Part shown: piece after piece, positions 60,401-64,000 of the stretch
Layout: the number at the start of each line of letters is the position of its first letter
Numbering within the stretch: position 1 is the stretch's first letter
Assembly (NCBI GenBank): GCA_913757435.1
Contig: CAJYDM010000002.1
Location: 62,001 to 126,000, forward strand
Direction of reading: 5' to 3'
From: Syntrophomonas sp. DTU019
Lineage (GTDB): Bacteria; Bacillota; Syntrophomonadia; Syntrophomonadales; Syntrophomonadaceae
Length of the DNA: 64,000 nucleotides
The notes under the pieces: model-generated
Seen by the model: only the letters and a program-made list of their open reading frames with translations
Told to the model about the DNA's origin: nothing
The model's database searches: none
Made by a program: the position numbers and the translations under genes

Positions 60401-61180
60401 CTAATCAATCCAATCAGGTTTTCTTTTTTCAAGAAAGGCTTTAATACCCTCTTCGCAATCCCTGGTGGTACTGTTTAAAGCCATCACTTCATTGGCATAG
60501 TTGAGTGCCTTGAAATCGTCCATGTTGATCTGTTCGTAAAACATGCGTTTTCCTATAGCCAGACACGACTTGCTGTATTGGGCGATGGTCAGAGCCATGG
60601 TATAAGTTGCTTCATTAAGTTGGTCAGCGGGAACAACTTTGTTTACCAACCCATGGATTAGAGCCTCCGCGGCGGGCATAAATTCTGCCGTAAACAGCAT
60701 TTCCAGGGCTTTTTTGCGGCCTATGTTACGGCTTAAAAAGACCGCCGGAGCACTACAGAAGAGCCCGATCTTCATTCCTGGAGTGCCAAATAAAGAATCA
60801 TCGGCAGCTACAGCCAAATCACAGGCTGCCACCAGCTGGCAGCCGGCAGCAGTGGCGATTCCATGGACTTGAGCAATCACAGCTTGAGGCATCTCCCTAA
60901 TGGTACGCATGGTTAGAAAGCAAGTTCTAAAAAGGTCGGCTTTTTCCTGGGGATCAAATTCATGCACCTCGGTTAAGTCATGACCTGCAGAGAAAACCTT
61001 CCCTATTCCTTTGATGATTACGACGGATACATTGTTTTCCTGGGCAATAGTATTCAGAACCGCGGTAAGTTCCTGTAATAGTTCTTTGGAGAGTGCGTTC
61101 CTTTTTTCGGGGCGGTTAAGACTTATAACGCCGATCTTATCATTTCCTTGTTCCTCATAAATAAGATAGTTGTAAGTCAT
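60401..61180 (-). CDS. Enoyl-CoA hydratase/isomerase (crotonase) family protein
   Basis: 259 residues. Crotonase landmarks: ISLNRPEKRNALS, FSAGHDLTEVHE (oxyanion hole 1), QVHGIATAAGCQLVAACDLA (oxyanion hole 2), GTPGMKIGLFCSAPAVFLSR. The two catalytic glutamates of true hydratases (normally in GGGCELA and PEI.LG) are Gln and Lys/Gly here, so the chemistry may differ, as in ECHDC3-like members. A perfect palindrome lies 19 bp upstream. Confidence 0.85.
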   Translation of the reverse strand: MTYNYLIYEEQGNDKIGVISLNRPEKRNALSKELLQELTAVLNTIAQENNVSVVIIKGIGKVFSAGHDLTEVHEFDPQEKADLFRTCFLTMRTIREMPQAVIAQVHGIATAAGCQLVAACDLAVAADDSLFGTPGMKIGLFCSAPAVFLSRNIGRKKALEMLFTAEFMPAAEALIHGLVNKVVPADQLNEATYTMALTIAQYSKSCLAIGKRMFYEQINMDDFKALNYANEVMALNSTTRDCEEGIKAFLEKRKPDWID

Positions 61181-61198
61181 TTTTATGCCTGATGTGAT

Positions 61199-61213
61199 TG
61201 TACATTATGTACA
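61199..61213. promoter_or_regulatory. Palindromic operator upstream of the crotonase gene
   Basis: TGTACATTATGTACA is a perfect 7-1-7 palindrome 19 bp upstream of the start codon at 61180, a likely repressor site. A near match (TGTATATTATGTACA) lies at about 2328-2342. No regulator gene is adjacent. The following 61214-61462 shows no gene. Confidence 0.5.
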
Positions 61214-61462
61214 TCAAATCAGTTTCACCTCCCTTTCCACTTCTAATTCTAGTTCTTCCCAGATTAGGCAACAAGTTGCTAGTTACTTATTATGATAAAA
61301 ACGCCTTCAATATGTGGGCGGCCCTTTACGGTGGCATGCGACAGCGAGCGGCAGCAGAGAATGCTTGCATACCACGCTATATCAGCAAGCCGTGTAAAGG
61401 CACTGCTATTGTGACCAACACACCAATTCAAATACTGGTGTGGAGGAGGAATTAAGCGTAAG

Positions 61463-61513
61463 AAACGGCCCCTCCGGTGAACTGCTCAAAGTACTCCTAA
61501 GGGGCCGTTTTTT
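61463..61513. terminator. Bidirectional terminator after the TIM-barrel gene
   Basis: AAACGGCCCCT / AGGGGCCGTTT arms (11 bp) separated by 26 bases that can pair partly, with T6 on the plus side and TTTCTT on the minus side. It ends the two-gene Tm-1-like operon. Confidence 0.75.
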
Positions 61514-61532
61514 GTGACCGGTGGTCAAGTAT

Positions 61533-62363
61533 TTACCTGAACTTGATGCTCTTAAAGGCAATGGTCTGATTCTTGATGGCTTTCTCCGTAGGCAGCCTTT
61601 CAATACTGGAAGCCCCGAAGAATCCATCCACACCATGGGTGCGCTCCAGTACATATTGGGCATCCTCTGGCTCTGAAACCGGCCCTCCATGGCAAATCAC
61701 CATAACATCCGGATTGACGGATTTTCCAGCATCGTGAATGGCCTGGATCCTTCTTACCGCCTCATCTAAATCCATGGTGGTTTCAGCCCCAATGCTGCCC
61801 TTGCTGGTCAAACCCATATGTGCCACCAGTACGTCCGCACCGGCTTTCGCCATCTGCCGGGCATCCTCTTCATCAAATACATATGGAGTGGTGAATAAAC
61901 CGATCTCATGCGCTTTGGCGATCATCTCGATTTCCAGACCATAACCCATGCCGGTTTCCTCCAGATTGGCTCTGAACTTACCGTCGATCAAACCTACCGT
62001 GGGGAAGTTCTGCACCCCGGCAAAACCCATATCCTTTAATTGCCTCAAGAAATAGTCCATCTCCCGGAAAGGGTCTGTCCCGCATACCCCCGCCAAAACC
62101 GGAGTATCTTTGACGATTGTCAATACCTCCCGGGCCATTTCTACAACTACCTGATTGGCATCACCATAAGGCATCAGACCGGCCAGAGAACCTCGACCCG
62201 CCATTCTATAGCGGCCTGAATTATAGATAATAATCAAATCCACACCACCAGCCTCTGCAGACTTGGCAGATATGCCAGTGCCGGCACCGGCACCTACCAA
62301 TGGCCTCCCCGCCTTGATTTGTTCCTGCAGCCTGGCCCTAACTGTTTCTATCGTCCACGCCAT
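61533..62363 (-). CDS. PEP-hydrolase/TIM-barrel family protein (Tm-1 C-terminal half)
   Basis: 276 residues. Phosphoenolpyruvate-hydrolase-like TIM barrel: [68 protein letters not shown] and [17 protein letters not shown]. The exact substrate is unknown. Together with the next gene it equals the two halves of plant/fungal Tm-1-like proteins, which are single-chain fusions. The ATG at 62363 has AAAGGAGG nine bases upstream; a TTG at 62372 is too close to it. Confidence 0.88.
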   Translation of the reverse strand: MAWTIETVRARLQEQIKAGRPLVGAGAGTGISAKSAEAGGVDLIIIYNSGRYRMAGRGSLAGLMPYGDANQVVVEMAREVLTIVKDTPVLAGVCGTDPFREMDYFLRQLKDMGFAGVQNFPTVGLIDGKFRANLEETGMGYGLEIEMIAKAHEIGLFTTPYVFDEEDARQMAKAGADVLVAHMGLTSKGSIGAETTMDLDEAVRRIQAIHDAGKSVNPDVMVICHGGPVSEPEDAQYVLERTHGVDGFFGASSIERLPTEKAIKNQTIAFKSIKFR

Positions 62364-62381
62364 AGATGACAACCTCCTTTG

Positions 62382-63593
62382 CTATTTTTCCAGCATGTCT
62401 ACTAGTTTCTTGGCCATGGCCAGGGCAAATATTTCATCATTGATAGTGTTATCCATCTCGATCAACTCAACTTTATCCCGGTCGATGTTAGTTCTCAGGG
62501 TATCAAATAGAACTTGGTTTTCTTCAGGTCCATAGAAAGGCTGTCCTTCAACGTCGATCAATGAGACGCCCTTCAACGGTAAGAACAATGCGGTCGGGCC
62601 TGTGGTCATGTTGAGCTTTGCGGCGATGATTTGCCCCAGCTGCCGATTTTCGTCTACTGTGGTACGCATCAAAGTAACCGTAGCATTGTGTTTATAAAGA
62701 TTGCGATCTTTAAACTGTGCCGGAACCGTATCCATGGCTCCAAAATTGACCATATCCAGAGCACCGGTGGAGACCACCTGGGGAATGCCCATCTTGCCTG
62801 CCGCTTCTAGTCTGTGGGGACCGGCGCTGAATACCCCGCCCACCAGTTCATCACACCATTCGGTGGTGGTGATATCCAGTACGCCTTTGATGAAACCGGC
62901 GTTCACCAGTGCCTCCATCGATCCTCCACCGGCTCCGGTAGCGTGGAAGACCAGTACTTCATAGCCTTTTGACTCTAAGTATTCTCTAGCGGTGGTAACA
63001 CAGGGAGTGGTTACCCCAAACATAGTGGCCGCTAACAAGGGTTTTTCCTCTTCCAGGGCTGGCGTGACCCCTTTGGCCATGCCTGCGATGGCGAAAGCAG
63101 CATTGGCCAGGATCCTGGAGGATATCGAATTAATCCCGGAGATATCTACCACCGAGTACATCATAGTAATGTCTTTGTTACCTACATAAGGCCGGGTGTC
63201 ACCAGAAGCAACCGTAGAAACCATCATTTTGGGAATACCCACCGATAATGCCTGCATCGCATTGGTGCCGATAGTAGTGCCGGCGGTCCCGCCTAAACTG
63301 ATGATGCCCGCTACCACATTTTCCTTTTCCAGCTCGGCTACGATCTTTGCACTGCCTCTCATCATCACATCAACCGCCTGTCCCCTGTCATTGGCGGCGA
63401 CCAGTTCGGAAAGCTCTGTACCTCCGGCCTGGGCAACGGCCGTATTAGGTATGTCTGGTTCAAAGTAGGGTTTGCCTAGCACTCCGGCATTGATAACCAG
63501 AGTTGCCACACCTTGAGATTCAATGATATCCTTGATGAACTTAAATTCCGCGCCCTTAGTATCAAGAGTCCCTAAGATAACGACTTTCTTCAA
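62382..63593 (-). CDS. UPF0261 (Tm-1-like ATP-binding domain) protein
   Basis: 403 residues. The UPF0261 family is recognised by KKVVILGTLDTKGAEFKFIK, ISLGGTAGTTIGTNAMQAL, STVASGDTRPYVGNKDITMM and FHATGAGGGSMEAL. It binds nucleotide in structural studies of the plant homologue; the physiological reaction is not known. The start is TTG at 63593 (AGGGGG nine bases upstream). It is 18 bp from the TIM-barrel gene and forms an operon with it. Confidence 0.88.
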   Translation of the reverse strand: MKKVVILGTLDTKGAEFKFIKDIIESQGVATLVINAGVLGKPYFEPDIPNTAVAQAGGTELSELVAANDRGQAVDVMMRGSAKIVAELEKENVVAGIISLGGTAGTTIGTNAMQALSVGIPKMMVSTVASGDTRPYVGNKDITMMYSVVDISGINSISSRILANAAFAIAGMAKGVTPALEEEKPLLAATMFGVTTPCVTTAREYLESKGYEVLVFHATGAGGGSMEALVNAGFIKGVLDITTTEWCDELVGGVFSAGPHRLEAAGKMGIPQVVSTGALDMVNFGAMDTVPAQFKDRNLYKHNATVTLMRTTVDENRQLGQIIAAKLNMTTGPTALFLPLKGVSLIDVEGQPFYGPEENQVLFDTLRTNIDRDKVELIEMDNTINDEIFALAMAKKLVDMLEK

Positions 63594-63740
63594 GATAACA
63601 CGCCCCCTTTTAATATACTCTGCACTTCCGCTAGAAAACATATCCTACAAATTCAGTCTATGCCTACTACCACTATATGTAAATTACTATTTTCAAATTT
63701 CCCATCTAACCGTGATCGGGGACGCTCTTCAGCCAAGTCA

Positions 63741-63769
63741 AAAGGCCGTTCCTCGCCGGAGCGGCCTTT
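63741..63769. terminator. Bidirectional terminator upstream of the Tm-1-like pair
   Basis: AAAGGCCG / CGGCCTTT arms (8 bp) around a GC-rich loop, with short T/A runs on both sides. It would end transcription entering from the right. The remaining 63770-64000 shows no gene I can support. Confidence 0.65.
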
Positions 63770-64000
63770 GTTAATTCCAAGCTTGCGGATTCGCTAATGA
63801 TTTTATTACCCTCATGCTATTGGCAGTCTACTATGCACATTTCCTGACAGGATCTATTATGCATCTGTTGTAGGGCAGCAAAAACTCTCTTATACCACTT
63901 GAATACGGGGCAATATCGTATTGTTGAAAATATACCACCACTCCCTCTGTGGTGCTATAAAAACTATCCACCTTAAAAGTCTGTTTTACCAGTTGCTCAT

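Overview
The window is bacterial and looks like a low-to-mid GC Firmicute, most likely an anaerobic clostridium (a Syntrophomonas/Peptococcaceae-like host is a guess). The pointers are AGGAGG-type ribosome sites before nearly every gene, many TTG and GTG starts, a selenocysteine peroxiredoxin, IS110/IS66/IS21/IS1182 elements, and families of GGGACAGTCC-type dispersed repeats. No rRNA, tRNA or CRISPR array was seen. Almost the whole window is a large accessory (defence) island; only the last 7 kb resembles ordinary metabolism.

Layout. 1-7.4 kb: an IS21 copy cut by the window edge, a broken VanW-like gene, three type II toxin-antitoxin (TA) modules, a second unrelated IS21-type element with a clean 5-bp target duplication, gene remnants, and a decayed tyrosine recombinase. 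7.5-18.2 kb (minus strand): an exonuclease-RecQ-UvrD helicase fusion, a DRT1-type reverse transcriptase-nitrilase, an HRDC scrap of a lost RecQ, and a GmrSD-type (DUF262/HNH) type IV restriction enzyme. 18.2-33.2 kb: a decayed restriction-like operon (PLD-SNF2 helicase, Eco57I/PglX-like adenine methylase, a small unknown, Mrr_N-type winged helix, DprA-like protein, NdpA-like protein) broken by three elements (IS21, IS110, IS66), frameshifts and stops. The IS21 copy here is nearly identical to the one at the left edge, and removing it with one copy of its target duplication restores the helicase frame exactly.

33.4-41.9 kb: an ImmA/IrrE-type metallopeptidase, a 35-residue membrane peptide, a DUF1232 protein, then a compact five-gene operon: an unrecognised 291-residue protein, three different BrxD-like (DUF2791) P-loop ATPases and an Lhr-like helicase. 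It has no PglX, PglZ, BrxC or BrxL, so it is not a normal BREX locus. 42.1-56.3 kb: a RelB/YafQ module and a small HTH gene whose 3' end is repeated 11.5 kb away, bracketing a four-gene operon: a 1793-residue STAND-type ATPase, a 380-residue protein ending in an HEPN-like Rx4H motif, a 777-residue helical-repeat protein with a GrpE-like C-terminus, and a divergent Hsp70. Upstream lies a NERD-UvrD helicase. These two operons are the best candidates for undescribed systems. A plausible working model for the second is a STAND sensor/switch with an HEPN effector governed by a private Hsp70/GrpE chaperone pair; this is inference.

56.5-64 kb: repeat blocks, a peroxiredoxin whose catalytic cysteine codon is UGA followed by a SECIS-like hairpin, a DUF3892 gene, an IS1182 element inserted in a repeat, a crotonase-family enzyme, and the two-gene Tm-1-like pair (TIM-barrel plus UPF0261).
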